Shown: one piece after another, positions 39,801 through 48,938 of the stretch
Position numbering within the stretch: position 1 is the stretch's first letter
How the letters are laid out: every line of letters begins with the position of its first letter
Virus record (IMG/VR): IMGVR_UViG_3300042555_002820
Coordinates: 1 to 64,000 of that record
Length of the DNA: 64,000 nucleotides
DNA from: a virus
Direction: 5' to 3' (one strand)
Made by a program: the position numbers and the translations under genes
Notes under the pieces: model-generated
Database searches by the model: none
Told to the model about the DNA's origin: nothing
The model's input: only the letters and a program-made list of their open reading frames with translations

Positions 39801-42800
39801 TTAATGGAGTATTATACGACTCATTTACTTATGGACCTTCAACCGCTTTAGTTAATTTTGAAACTGAAAGTATATTTGAAAACGTTCAATTAAATATTAA
39901 TGATGCAGTAAGAATACGAGTTGCTAGAACTGTAAATGGTTCTACAACTGGAACATTTACAATATTGGCAGGAATCGATAGTTCTAATGGAAACAATTTA
40001 TTTGAATTAACCAATGTTAACAGTGGTTTAAGTAACGAACTATCTCCAACAAGTGTAACAACAATAAGTGTAGATGGGTGGTGCGGAAAATTAACCGATG
40101 ACTCCAATTCTCATTGGGTTTGTGGAGACGATTTCAGTTGGGTTGAGGGATGTTCCCCAATAGCGGTTTGTCAAGAAAATAACGTAGTTGCTAACCCACA
40201 ATTTTTAGTTCAAGGAATACCGAATACAACCATACCTTCATGGGAGTCAGTTAATGGAGTCGGACAAACTTCAACACTATGGCAGACAGTTGGTAATAAT
40301 AGTACATTTGGCTCGGCCGCGCTATATACGGGAGGTGATTTAAATAATTATCTTCAACAAAACTGCTTGGTTATTGGGGCAACCTATGAAATTTCTTTTG
40401 ACTTATCACTTCCTGTATTTTTTACCGATTTTGGTGGCACTTGTACTGTATTTCCTGGGCAAAGATGGGTTAGAGTTTTTGCAGGTTCTAATGGGTCTGA
40501 ATTTTTTACTCCAACTAGTACATTTGGTTCCGGAGGATACCAAAGATTTACCACTACATTAGTAGCAACAAGTACACTACTAAGATTTCAGGCACATGAA
40601 GATTGTGTTGCTAATATACCAATTTCTATTAGTAATATTTGTGCAATCCAAACCGAACCAGCCCCTGATTGTACTTGTTACGAAGTACGTCACACAAACG
40701 CAGGACTAAATCCTCCTCAGAGTACTTGGTTCTTATTTTCTTGGAGAGATTGTAGTGGTAGTCCACATAGTTCTTTTGTTGGCCAAAATCCTTTATTCCC
40801 TTGTATTCTAAATGATAATTTTAGTTTTGTTGACCAACCAGGGATAGGTACTAATGAACAATATGCTTATGTTGAGGATACCAATGAATTTTGCGGTCTT
40901 TCAAATTCTCAGTATTGTATTGAACCCACTGTTTTTCCTTGTACATGTTTTGAACTTAAAATAGGTAATAATCTAACTGTCGAATTTTTAGATTGTGATG
41001 GTAATTATAGATTTATTACGAATAATTACGGTCCGTCGGTTACTGTTCAAGGAACTGTATGTATGACTTCTATCATAAATACATCATCTCAAAGTAGTAT
41101 TACAGACAGAGGTCCATGTACAGCAAATAACGCATATTGTTTAGCTCGTCTTTTACCTGACCCATTACCTCCGATTGAAGGTTGTATAGTAATGTTAAAT
41201 TCATCTACAGACGAATTTGATATATTCTTATATGACACCAATCAAGGTAGTTTAATACCAATTTCACTACAAGGTCCATACATATTTAATAATGCGGATT
41301 CAAGTGGGGATACCTATACCGACATAGCAATTTCAAGAACATCTCAGAGAGTTTATTTCAAAACAAATGGTACCTATCAAACAAATCAAGTTGGACCATA
41401 TCCCGCCAGTTATATTGGGTATTTTACTATTAATTTCCAAACCGGAACTTACGTATCAGGGGCAACAATTAATGTAACCCCTGATTTACCTTTCCAAGAC
41501 CCGTATGATTTTTTTACGGTTAACCATGGATTAGAAGTTGATTTGGACGGATTCCATGTTTTTGTAAGCTCAATGAACTATTCTGAACTTGATGATGTAC
41601 AATCAATTCTAAGATGTGAAATTATTGACTCTGGTCAGGATACTATCCTTACCCAAGTATGTCCTTGTGAGAGATTATTTGATTTATTACCAGGAAGAAG
41701 AGTTCAAGGGGATATGTGTAGAACTACTGATAATAAATTATTTATTACAACAACAGATGGTGAACGTGTATTCATTGAACAATGGCATACCGATGGAACA
41801 CCTGAGGGGTCTCTTTTCGAGTTTGAAATTGTAACAGGTTTAAGCGCCGACGGAGATAATCAAATAGATTTATATATATTAGACGGTTCGTTATTTTGTA
41901 TAGATAATAATCAATTTAATATACCTGTTTATAAAGTAATTAGTGATTATCCTTATGGATTAGAGCCGGTTGATAGTATAACTAATCTTACCAATTATGC
42001 TACATATGGTGGATTATTTAACGGAGCTGCCACATTCCCTGAGTGTAATTCATTTAGTTTTATTTATCCTGACCCAAGATGTAGACCATTACTTTTATTT
42101 TCAGGGTTAAGTAATACCTTTTTTGTATCCAGATTCAACTTCTTACCATTCCAACCTATAAGCACTTTAAATTTAGGAACTCACCCCGTACCTACTGTAG
42201 GACCCAATGAAATTGCCCATACATTTGACTATGAAACAAATACAGGTTTATTATGGATTCTATTTAACACACAATCATCAATTTGGGTAACAACAATATG
42301 GGAATTTACTTTAAACGGTACAACATTACCTAATGGTGAAATAGATTTTATTGGTACTTATAACAGACAAATTACTTTGACGCAGACCAATCAAGCAATT
42401 ACGAGTCTTCGTTTCTTTGCCGGATTAGCGGCAATTGATGATAATACTTTAATAATTGGTACCCGCAATGGATATGGGACAAGTAGCGCAGCTCTTAGGT
42501 CCAGAATTGTACAACTTAATTTAACACCTGGTAATGTGAATTTGAATTTAACTTTTAACGCAAATACAACTACTATGTTTACATTACCTACAGCAGGGTC
42601 TCCAGGGTACACTTTACCGAGAAATGCAATTATTCAATCAATGGATTATGCTGTAGATAATAAATTAATTGTAATTGTGAGAAGTGGATTACCTGAAAGC
42701 AGTAATATAAATTTAACAAGAGTCATTTTACAATACCCATACGCAATAGATGCACAATATGAATATATCAATACTATATTAGACGCCGAAGGAAATGGCA

Positions 42801-45800
42801 ACGCCACTAGTGATAATGTACAACAAATTGGAGTTGTTAACTATAATAATTTTATTTTTGTACATAGAAATCAGAATATTGGGGCTAACCAGAATTGGGG
42901 CGGTTATATACTCAATAATGAGCCAAACTATGGTATTTCTGGTTATTTGGACATACCTCAAACTCAATATACTTTATCACCACTTTTTAATACTGCTTTA
43001 AGAGCGTCCTCAACAATTAATGTAACTGTACCTAGCCAAATTCAATGTGAATTAACTAGATTTGTACCAAATATAGCGCCGGTCATTCCTACTTTAAGTA
43101 ATTGCCCTGTATTTTTGAATTCTTCAGGATTGGAGGGTCTTTGGAATTATAACGTCACAAATAATACACATAACTTTATTTTATTACCTCAGCTTGGAGA
43201 TGTTGCGGAAACTATCTATAGCTATAGAGATGTTGCGGTTTGTAATACTAATAATAGATTATATGTTTTACAAACATTAAGTGATTTACCTCAACCCAAT
43301 CCATCATCTCCATGGGACAATAATTTAATATGGTGGAATGTTGATTTTGAGACCGGACAGTTAATTGATGGTCCGTTCCTAATACAACTACCTTCACCAG
43401 TAACATTTGGAGCTCTTAGACTTAGCGAAGGATTAGAAGTTAGCCCTAACGGTAATTTAATATACCTATCTACAGTTCCAATCCCCGGAGAACCTCAAAC
43501 TCCAAGAGTACTAATTTACGATGTTTTCAACACTAGCCAATTCAACTACTATACAGAATTGATAAGCTTTACAAATGGAAGAAGAGTTAAAGGTGATTTT
43601 ATAAGAACTAATAATGATAAATTATTTATTTCAACAACTGACGGAACAACTATATACATAGAACAATGGACTTGTGACGATAGTCCAGAGGGCACTATTT
43701 TTGACAATGAAATTGAATTTGGTCCTGATGTTTATGAATCTTTGGATATTTTCTTAAGTTTAAATGAAGGAGTTAGTGAATTTTATGTAGTTGCTAGTCA
43801 AAATAGTACATCTTCAGTTTTTAAAATTGATGTTGATTTAACAATAACTCAATCGTGGAATAACACTAATTTACAAACAATTAATGGGGCGGCATCTTAT
43901 CCATCATGTCACTCATTTGAATTTGAATTCCCTGACCCAAGATGTAGACCGTTAATATTATTTTCAGGTAATAATCAATTTGTCGCAATTAGATGGGATG
44001 GAGAAACAGAGGACCCGCAACAAGTTTTAGACTTAGGAAATACATATCCGGCACCTGGAAATTCTGTACAGAGAAGTATGTCAATTACTCACATTTTTGA
44101 TTTCAATTTTAACACAGGTTGGATGTGGATTAGTCGTAGACCAACCCCCGCAATTACTAATGTTAATTTTCAAATATACGAATGGAGTATTGATGATGAA
44201 GATTTTAATTTAACTTTTAATAGAGTAATTAACGTTTCTGCATCAGGTACTACTTTTAGACACAACCTTGGAATTGCTTCATTAGACAGAAATACCTTGA
44301 TAATTGAAACTTGGTCAGGTGGTACTGGCCCCTATAATAATCAGCAGAATTACCGTGAGTTTATTGGTCAGTTGGATATTACTCCGGCATTAGGTAATAA
44401 CTTATCTTTGGTGAATAATATGACATTAATGTTCAGATTACCGGCACAAGGAGATTCGATATATACCGGAACACGCTCAACTGTTATTTATAGTAATTTT
44501 TATTTAGGTCCTGATAATAAATTAGTAATATTTGCTAGAGATTCTACCAATTTGTCTCAGACGGGTATAAAATATCTTTTACAATATGAGTACGTCCAAA
44601 GTACAAATCCTAACTTTTTTGCATTCCCTGAAGTATATTTCCCATATCCTGACCCTCAGAATCCGGGAAATGGTGTTACAAATTTTATTGCAACATTCTT
44701 AGACGAAATAAGGTCAATAAGATTAACAAATAATGCTCCTGGTTTTGGAAATGCTTTCAGTCAACTTTTATTTAGTCCAACTAATTACCTTGTCACTGGC
44801 TCAAATATTGATGAATTTTGGACTCCCCCAAACGGACGAGGACCTTTTGGAGCGTCTTCAATAAACTCAAGTCCTGAAGCGATAGCCTTGTGTAATCCAT
44901 TAACTTTTACACCAAATTTAATAGTAACAACTATATTACCTACTTGTCCTGTGTTTTTTGTCACAAGAGCCGATAATAATGATTTAAATCCTAACAGGGT
45001 TTTTTATTATAATGTTAATGATAATGAGTCAATTGAAATTGAGTTACCAAATATACCTACTATTACAAATGATAGATTTTGGGATATTGCCTATAATTCA
45101 GTAAGTCAAAGACTTTATTTATTACATGGTAGTAATCAAACAACTGATGTAAGATTAACATGGTGGAATGTTGATTTCATATCAGGATTTGTTATAACTC
45201 CAAACCCAACCTCAGTAACTCTACAAAATCCAGAACCACTTGTTAATGGAAACCCTGGACTATTTGCTGCGGCATTAGGGGTAAGTGAGGACGGACTCAA
45301 TGTGTTTTTATCAACCAGACCTTCAAATTCTAACACATGGTCTATTAGAAGATTTGATACTGTGAGTCAGCAATTCATAACTCCGGCTATTTTGACTTTA
45401 CCCGTCGATGAAAGCCCAACGGATATTGCGGTTGTAAATAATAATAGAATGTTGATTGGTTATGGTGTAACTAATCCTACTAGATGGATGATTAAACAAA
45501 TTTATTTGGATGGTAGTTTTACTAACGCGGTGATTGAAGAAACTGTGACTATTTTTAATTTTCCTGAGTCAACCGATTACGGTAGTGGAATTGATTTATT
45601 TTTAACCGACCAAAATAGATTGTACATTGCCGCGTCATATGCAAGTAATTCATCAAATGTGTCTGACATTTATGAAGTTGACATATATGGTAATACCACA
45701 TCGGTTTATTCCGACACTGGTTTGGGTAGAGTGTCAGGTGCGGCCAGCTCTCCATCCTGTTCATCTTTCTCATTCCAATCACTGTGTAATCCTTTGATGT

Positions 45801-48800
45801 TATGGTTGGCGCCTACTAGTCAAACACATAGATTAAGAGTATCAAGATACGCATTAGGTCTTGGAGAACCTACTTTCTTAAATTTAGGTACTAGTTACAA
45901 TCCTAATATTTTAGGATTAGGCTCTTTAGTTGAAACATTAGATATTGCACATTCATTTGATTTTATAACAAATACCGGATTTTTATGGATTAAGAAAGTC
46001 GCCAACACTAATGTTACGTATATAAATGAATGGACAATTAATGATGAATACTATAATTTAACTTGGAGTAGATTAATCACACTTAATACTTCAAATAATA
46101 ACGGAGTGATTTCAAGAATTGACCAAGGTATGGCGTATATCTCTCCAAACACACTTGCCATGGGAGCAATAGTAGGTGGAGGATGGGCCGGTTGTCCAAC
46201 AGCGTCTTGTAGAGGGGTTATTTTACAAGTTAATATTACAAATAATAGCATTACGTTTACTAACTGTACTGTGATGTTTAATCTTCCGGTTGTTGGAAGT
46301 GTGAATTACAATGGAACTACTAACTTACTTGTTTGGTCAGGTATGTATTTTATGGATAATAGCCTGATTATCACCGCAAAATACGGTAGTACTTTAGTCT
46401 CAGCGTCACCAATGTATATTTTAGAATATCCATATGTGATTGGGGCTACACCATCGTTGATTCAAGAAATAGGTCCTAATTATACCCAACCCGCAGTTTC
46501 GCACTTCCCAATGACAATGGAAAATGGTGTTTATTTGATTAGAAATGAAAACACTAACTGGTCTGTATTTGAATATGAAACTTCGTTCCCAAATGGTGTT
46601 TCTTCTGTCTACCAAGGATTAACATTCAATGGAGTTACTGGACCTCACGGAGTTTCTTCAATAAATTCAACCGCCGAATCTTTACAACTATGCGAACCTA
46701 TAGCTTTAACTACTGATTTGTGTGAAGAATGTGGTTTTTATTTTGACATAATTGAAACCGGTAACATAGGTTACATAGTAGCCGGCAACTTATTGTCGAC
46801 ATGTCAGGGTAATATTTCAGATTATGTTATTAATTGGTACGGACCAAATAGTACAACAGAAATTGCGTTTACCAGCGGTTTAGGAAATCAATTTATTTAT
46901 GATTATCCTCATCCATTAACAGGTGAACAATCTCCAATTGTATTATCAGGGGAATATTTACCTGTGATTGATAGAATCAACTTAGGTGGTGTTATTTATT
47001 CACAAGATGGGTCAAATGGTAGTATTGCCACAAACTTGTCTTGTTTTGAATCAATTGAAGTTACATGTGCTGATTGTTTAAATGGAAATTCTGATGACCC
47101 TATTTATTCATATGAATTTTCATTCGATGGTGCGATTGTAGGAACTCAAACACCACCGTTCCAAACTTGTTTGTCTCTACCATCTACAGTTAATCATATT
47201 GCTTGGGCATTCACAGGATTTGCGGCTTATGATAATATTAAGATTATATATAATGGAAATAACTACACACAACCAGTTATTTTAGCCAATTTTAACATAG
47301 GTAGTACCCTGATTCCAATGGGAACAATGTGGACAAATTACGAAATAGACGTTGCCGCCCCATCTTTTAGTAAAGTCACGTCATTAACTGGTTTATTAAG
47401 AAGTCCAGGGTTTGAAAATATTATTTTCCAAATTACCTCCCCATCAGGTGCGAGCAATTGGATTTTAAAATATGATTGTATGGAAACATTTGATTGTGAA
47501 AATTGTCCTCAAAATCAGGAAATTGAAAACAAGTATAAAATTGATTCAAGTAGTATAAGTACAACCTCATATGATGGTAATAATCAACCTATAGATTTTT
47601 CAGCATCTTGTTATAGTAAAGTTGTTTTGGGTATAAAAGTGTGTGATGAAGACTGTTCTACAGTATCAATACCTCAGACACTTTTCAATTATTATCCATA
47701 TGCGTTTTCGCCTTACACGGGTCCTAAAGGTTATGCGTTATGTAATTTTCCACCAAATGACACAGTTTTATTTGGAGGTAATGAACAATTAACTTTAGAT
47801 GGTTTAAAAACCATACAATTAAATCCTGGAAATCAACCATATAATTGTCTTTCATTATCTCAAACTAGCACAATATCTTATAACAAATATGTTGACGGTG
47901 ATTATTGGATTATCGAGGTCACCTCAAACTCCAATATTCCAATCGATTATATGTACCAATCATACTTAAATGCGATGAATGAAATCTCATATTGCGGATA
48001 TATGGATTGTAATCAAGATTTTCCAGGTGTTGTTGGGCAGACTTGTCCATTTAGTGGAGGAACGTCAATCAATGGTATACCATCATATTCTGACCCAACA
48101 GATTATAGATATTATAGAAGTATTGAATTTGGTATTCCTACCGCATCAGGTAATACTTTATGTGGGGAAATTCTTGGGGGAGATACTGGAGGTTCAACAG
48201 GTACTGTTGGCAATACTACCGACACGGCTTTAAAATTCCAAATCCACGTTTCAGCTGTAGTAACTACAGGAACAATGGATGGTTTAGAGTTTTATTTAAA
48301 AATTGAGAACTATGGATTTTTAGAATCAAATACATTCACTTGTTCTACTTCACCTAATTTTGGTATTAATATCATTAATTTTATAAATAATTCATATTAC
48401 AGTGACGATGTTCAATTTACTTCACAAACAGGAGCAATATTTGAATCACCATTCACTACCTCAAGACGTGTTTATCTAACGTCATGTAATCCACGGGTTT
48501 CTTATAATATAGCAGGTTTGTTTGATACTAATTTAATCAGTAATGCCACATTGCCATTCTATTCTCAAAATGAAAGTTTACCTGAATTTTCTTCAACAAC
48601 TTGCACTAATTTTGTAGGAATGTTTAATACGTATTTCCCCAATATAGTTGATTACTATATGTATAAATATAGACTTGAGATTATAGATAGTAACACAGTA
48701 GATTTTAACATTTACGCTTATCCTATAGTTAATGGTATATGGCAAAACACACCAATTTTGATTCTTACCTACGTAAATGGTGTGGTAACTTTTAGTGACC

Positions 48801-48817
48801 CAAACTATGTATATTGA
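36821..48817 (+). CDS. Giant multidomain protein (3998 aa), probable tail fibre/adhesin
   Basis: No signal peptide is present. Domains in order: an N-terminal beta domain; a Cys-rich module with CNCYTLNNSG (about residues 145-345); a delta-60-like strand pair (ILVGGDG, about 485); and a LamG-like domain (about 540-690). More Cys-rich modules (CTCYEV, PCTCFEL) follow. Three tandem repeats of about 620 residues start near 41180, 43100 and 44941; each ends in FPDPRCRPLILFSG-type and propeller-like strands. The C-terminal domains are novel. It is likely a very long, beta-rich virion fibre that recognises host glycans. A single intact frame of 12 kb implies strong selection. Confidence 0.7.
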   Translation: MDPFIYYYDFEDCFQLDLSGNPLTYVVGSNEELSLDAPYLIYPIEEPNSRSCAVYITASTSSAATHYTDVASKYVDCDLCLSANTQVVTVSGITKPDLSSLNLIADSRFKKGDVLGVNIVYDDSGTTKFINSPAIITETFPYKFGSKACDYSVSNIEYVGPFYTFIIHFNQPLNTNIYTINVAAPMGYYQIVTNTYTLNSESESLNIAPGYTSIPFNVPLQNPDTWVQTITFNVTFTCTDGTTTFNEVTFNFPCNCYTLNNSGATAQSVTYVSCVTTEFFTETYPVKTLKFVGTKKICAKRLINVGSNITYVDNTETEGVVCSNLTDQPFINEDIKCRNSSLFIRKSINSSIPVKVNYLPYDSFQQVVESKGVYYLVEDCVNGSTSVILSHQYFEKYGQIISLPTGESKCKKVLNAVTSGDYSEISGVTTEIFSTKVFENCYECSNYINNSGIDETFKDNSYTTSQINTITQLNDGSILVGGDGLVQVNNGSLYSAGNILKMSPEGELVLNFNSNNGGSLSLYNGNYIYTDFSEGFNFDSDFTVEFWLNYSSTNLENPSIISFYDSSNTQGWELSFTGLCQLNFTYNENVINFESQINIYQWVHIAIVRNSGDIFLYVNGKQDSIVTTGITDSITATTGTSFYIGTNYDKTTNLDAYISNLRICKIAVYTGEFTPQTTPLTITQSSYSNVSYLPTSATTLLMNFENLSSILFDNSIYSNVFYSYKPTISYLAFSPVNKTDLNEIYDGQPTNSFVQLDLPEGFTLNAYGTKISTVYLGTNSYLTFEQGSNSGDLILPEDIPSSISSSGLFISTVGDGLTTDNDTYIRKISTGYTENGESLIVRVEGGYKNFLGGGQGFCCRCITVTNQSQNVNYLNYTKCDNLSEEVTITVLPSNEYTFCAVWSANESPDLPSNPYFAEPLSFRAYRNVAQNLQIAQPNIWTDFTFNTESFDYYNGYNPTTGVYTSPGNGDYTFRARFVFVSQQNNNFLTVGLFVNGVLYDSFTYGPSTALVNFETESIFENVQLNINDAVRIRVARTVNGSTTGTFTILAGIDSSNGNNLFELTNVNSGLSNELSPTSVTTISVDGWCGKLTDDSNSHWVCGDDFSWVEGCSPIAVCQENNVVANPQFLVQGIPNTTIPSWESVNGVGQTSTLWQTVGNNSTFGSAALYTGGDLNNYLQQNCLVIGATYEISFDLSLPVFFTDFGGTCTVFPGQRWVRVFAGSNGSEFFTPTSTFGSGGYQRFTTTLVATSTLLRFQAHEDCVANIPISISNICAIQTEPAPDCTCYEVRHTNAGLNPPQSTWFLFSWRDCSGSPHSSFVGQNPLFPCILNDNFSFVDQPGIGTNEQYAYVEDTNEFCGLSNSQYCIEPTVFPCTCFELKIGNNLTVEFLDCDGNYRFITNNYGPSVTVQGTVCMTSIINTSSQSSITDRGPCTANNAYCLARLLPDPLPPIEGCIVMLNSSTDEFDIFLYDTNQGSLIPISLQGPYIFNNADSSGDTYTDIAISRTSQRVYFKTNGTYQTNQVGPYPASYIGYFTINFQTGTYVSGATINVTPDLPFQDPYDFFTVNHGLEVDLDGFHVFVSSMNYSELDDVQSILRCEIIDSGQDTILTQVCPCERLFDLLPGRRVQGDMCRTTDNKLFITTTDGERVFIEQWHTDGTPEGSLFEFEIVTGLSADGDNQIDLYILDGSLFCIDNNQFNIPVYKVISDYPYGLEPVDSITNLTNYATYGGLFNGAATFPECNSFSFIYPDPRCRPLLLFSGLSNTFFVSRFNFLPFQPISTLNLGTHPVPTVGPNEIAHTFDYETNTGLLWILFNTQSSIWVTTIWEFTLNGTTLPNGEIDFIGTYNRQITLTQTNQAITSLRFFAGLAAIDDNTLIIGTRNGYGTSSAALRSRIVQLNLTPGNVNLNLTFNANTTTMFTLPTAGSPGYTLPRNAIIQSMDYAVDNKLIVIVRSGLPESSNINLTRVILQYPYAIDAQYEYINTILDAEGNGNATSDNVQQIGVVNYNNFIFVHRNQNIGANQNWGGYILNNEPNYGISGYLDIPQTQYTLSPLFNTALRASSTINVTVPSQIQCELTRFVPNIAPVIPTLSNCPVFLNSSGLEGLWNYNVTNNTHNFILLPQLGDVAETIYSYRDVAVCNTNNRLYVLQTLSDLPQPNPSSPWDNNLIWWNVDFETGQLIDGPFLIQLPSPVTFGALRLSEGLEVSPNGNLIYLSTVPIPGEPQTPRVLIYDVFNTSQFNYYTELISFTNGRRVKGDFIRTNNDKLFISTTDGTTIYIEQWTCDDSPEGTIFDNEIEFGPDVYESLDIFLSLNEGVSEFYVVASQNSTSSVFKIDVDLTITQSWNNTNLQTINGAASYPSCHSFEFEFPDPRCRPLILFSGNNQFVAIRWDGETEDPQQVLDLGNTYPAPGNSVQRSMSITHIFDFNFNTGWMWISRRPTPAITNVNFQIYEWSIDDEDFNLTFNRVINVSASGTTFRHNLGIASLDRNTLIIETWSGGTGPYNNQQNYREFIGQLDITPALGNNLSLVNNMTLMFRLPAQGDSIYTGTRSTVIYSNFYLGPDNKLVIFARDSTNLSQTGIKYLLQYEYVQSTNPNFFAFPEVYFPYPDPQNPGNGVTNFIATFLDEIRSIRLTNNAPGFGNAFSQLLFSPTNYLVTGSNIDEFWTPPNGRGPFGASSINSSPEAIALCNPLTFTPNLIVTTILPTCPVFFVTRADNNDLNPNRVFYYNVNDNESIEIELPNIPTITNDRFWDIAYNSVSQRLYLLHGSNQTTDVRLTWWNVDFISGFVITPNPTSVTLQNPEPLVNGNPGLFAAALGVSEDGLNVFLSTRPSNSNTWSIRRFDTVSQQFITPAILTLPVDESPTDIAVVNNNRMLIGYGVTNPTRWMIKQIYLDGSFTNAVIEETVTIFNFPESTDYGSGIDLFLTDQNRLYIAASYASNSSNVSDIYEVDIYGNTTSVYSDTGLGRVSGAASSPSCSSFSFQSLCNPLMLWLAPTSQTHRLRVSRYALGLGEPTFLNLGTSYNPNILGLGSLVETLDIAHSFDFITNTGFLWIKKVANTNVTYINEWTINDEYYNLTWSRLITLNTSNNNGVISRIDQGMAYISPNTLAMGAIVGGGWAGCPTASCRGVILQVNITNNSITFTNCTVMFNLPVVGSVNYNGTTNLLVWSGMYFMDNSLIITAKYGSTLVSASPMYILEYPYVIGATPSLIQEIGPNYTQPAVSHFPMTMENGVYLIRNENTNWSVFEYETSFPNGVSSVYQGLTFNGVTGPHGVSSINSTAESLQLCEPIALTTDLCEECGFYFDIIETGNIGYIVAGNLLSTCQGNISDYVINWYGPNSTTEIAFTSGLGNQFIYDYPHPLTGEQSPIVLSGEYLPVIDRINLGGVIYSQDGSNGSIATNLSCFESIEVTCADCLNGNSDDPIYSYEFSFDGAIVGTQTPPFQTCLSLPSTVNHIAWAFTGFAAYDNIKIIYNGNNYTQPVILANFNIGSTLIPMGTMWTNYEIDVAAPSFSKVTSLTGLLRSPGFENIIFQITSPSGASNWILKYDCMETFDCENCPQNQEIENKYKIDSSSISTTSYDGNNQPIDFSASCYSKVVLGIKVCDEDCSTVSIPQTLFNYYPYAFSPYTGPKGYALCNFPPNDTVLFGGNEQLTLDGLKTIQLNPGNQPYNCLSLSQTSTISYNKYVDGDYWIIEVTSNSNIPIDYMYQSYLNAMNEISYCGYMDCNQDFPGVVGQTCPFSGGTSINGIPSYSDPTDYRYYRSIEFGIPTASGNTLCGEILGGDTGGSTGTVGNTTDTALKFQIHVSAVVTTGTMDGLEFYLKIENYGFLESNTFTCSTSPNFGINIINFINNSYYSDDVQFTSQTGAIFESPFTTSRRVYLTSCNPRVSYNIAGLFDTNLISNATLPFYSQNESLPEFSSTTCTNFVGMFNTYFPNIVDYYMYKYRLEIIDSNTVDFNIYAYPIVNGIWQNTPILILTYVNGVVTFSDPNYVY
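41180..46725 (+). repeat. Three tandem coding repeats of about 1.85-1.9 kb
   Basis: Units begin with CPVFLNSSG-like residues near 41180, 43100 and 44941 and share the same order of motifs (NNRLYVLQ/QRLYLLHG, IYIEQW, AASYPSCHSFEF, DPRCRPL, AHSFDFNTGWMWI). They have diverged in sequence, so they are old internal duplications. Confidence 0.75.
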
Positions 48818-48839
48818 TATTACAAAAAAATAATTATTA

Positions 48840-48867
48840 AAAAAGGAGGTTATTTAACCTCCTTTTT
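48840..48867 (+). terminator. Rho-independent terminator
   Basis: AAAAGGAGGTTA/TAACCTCCTTTT hairpin with T-run. Confidence 0.9.
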
Positions 48868-48876
48868 AATTTATTG

Positions 48877-48885
48877 ATATTTATA
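48877..48885 (+). promoter_or_regulatory. Late-type promoter motif of the second giant gene
   Basis: ATATTTATA, 53 bases before the ATG at 48939. Confidence 0.5.
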
Positions 48886-48938
48886 TAAAAACTATAAATA
48901 ATTGTATTTAGAATACACTATTAAAAAAATATAAGTAA

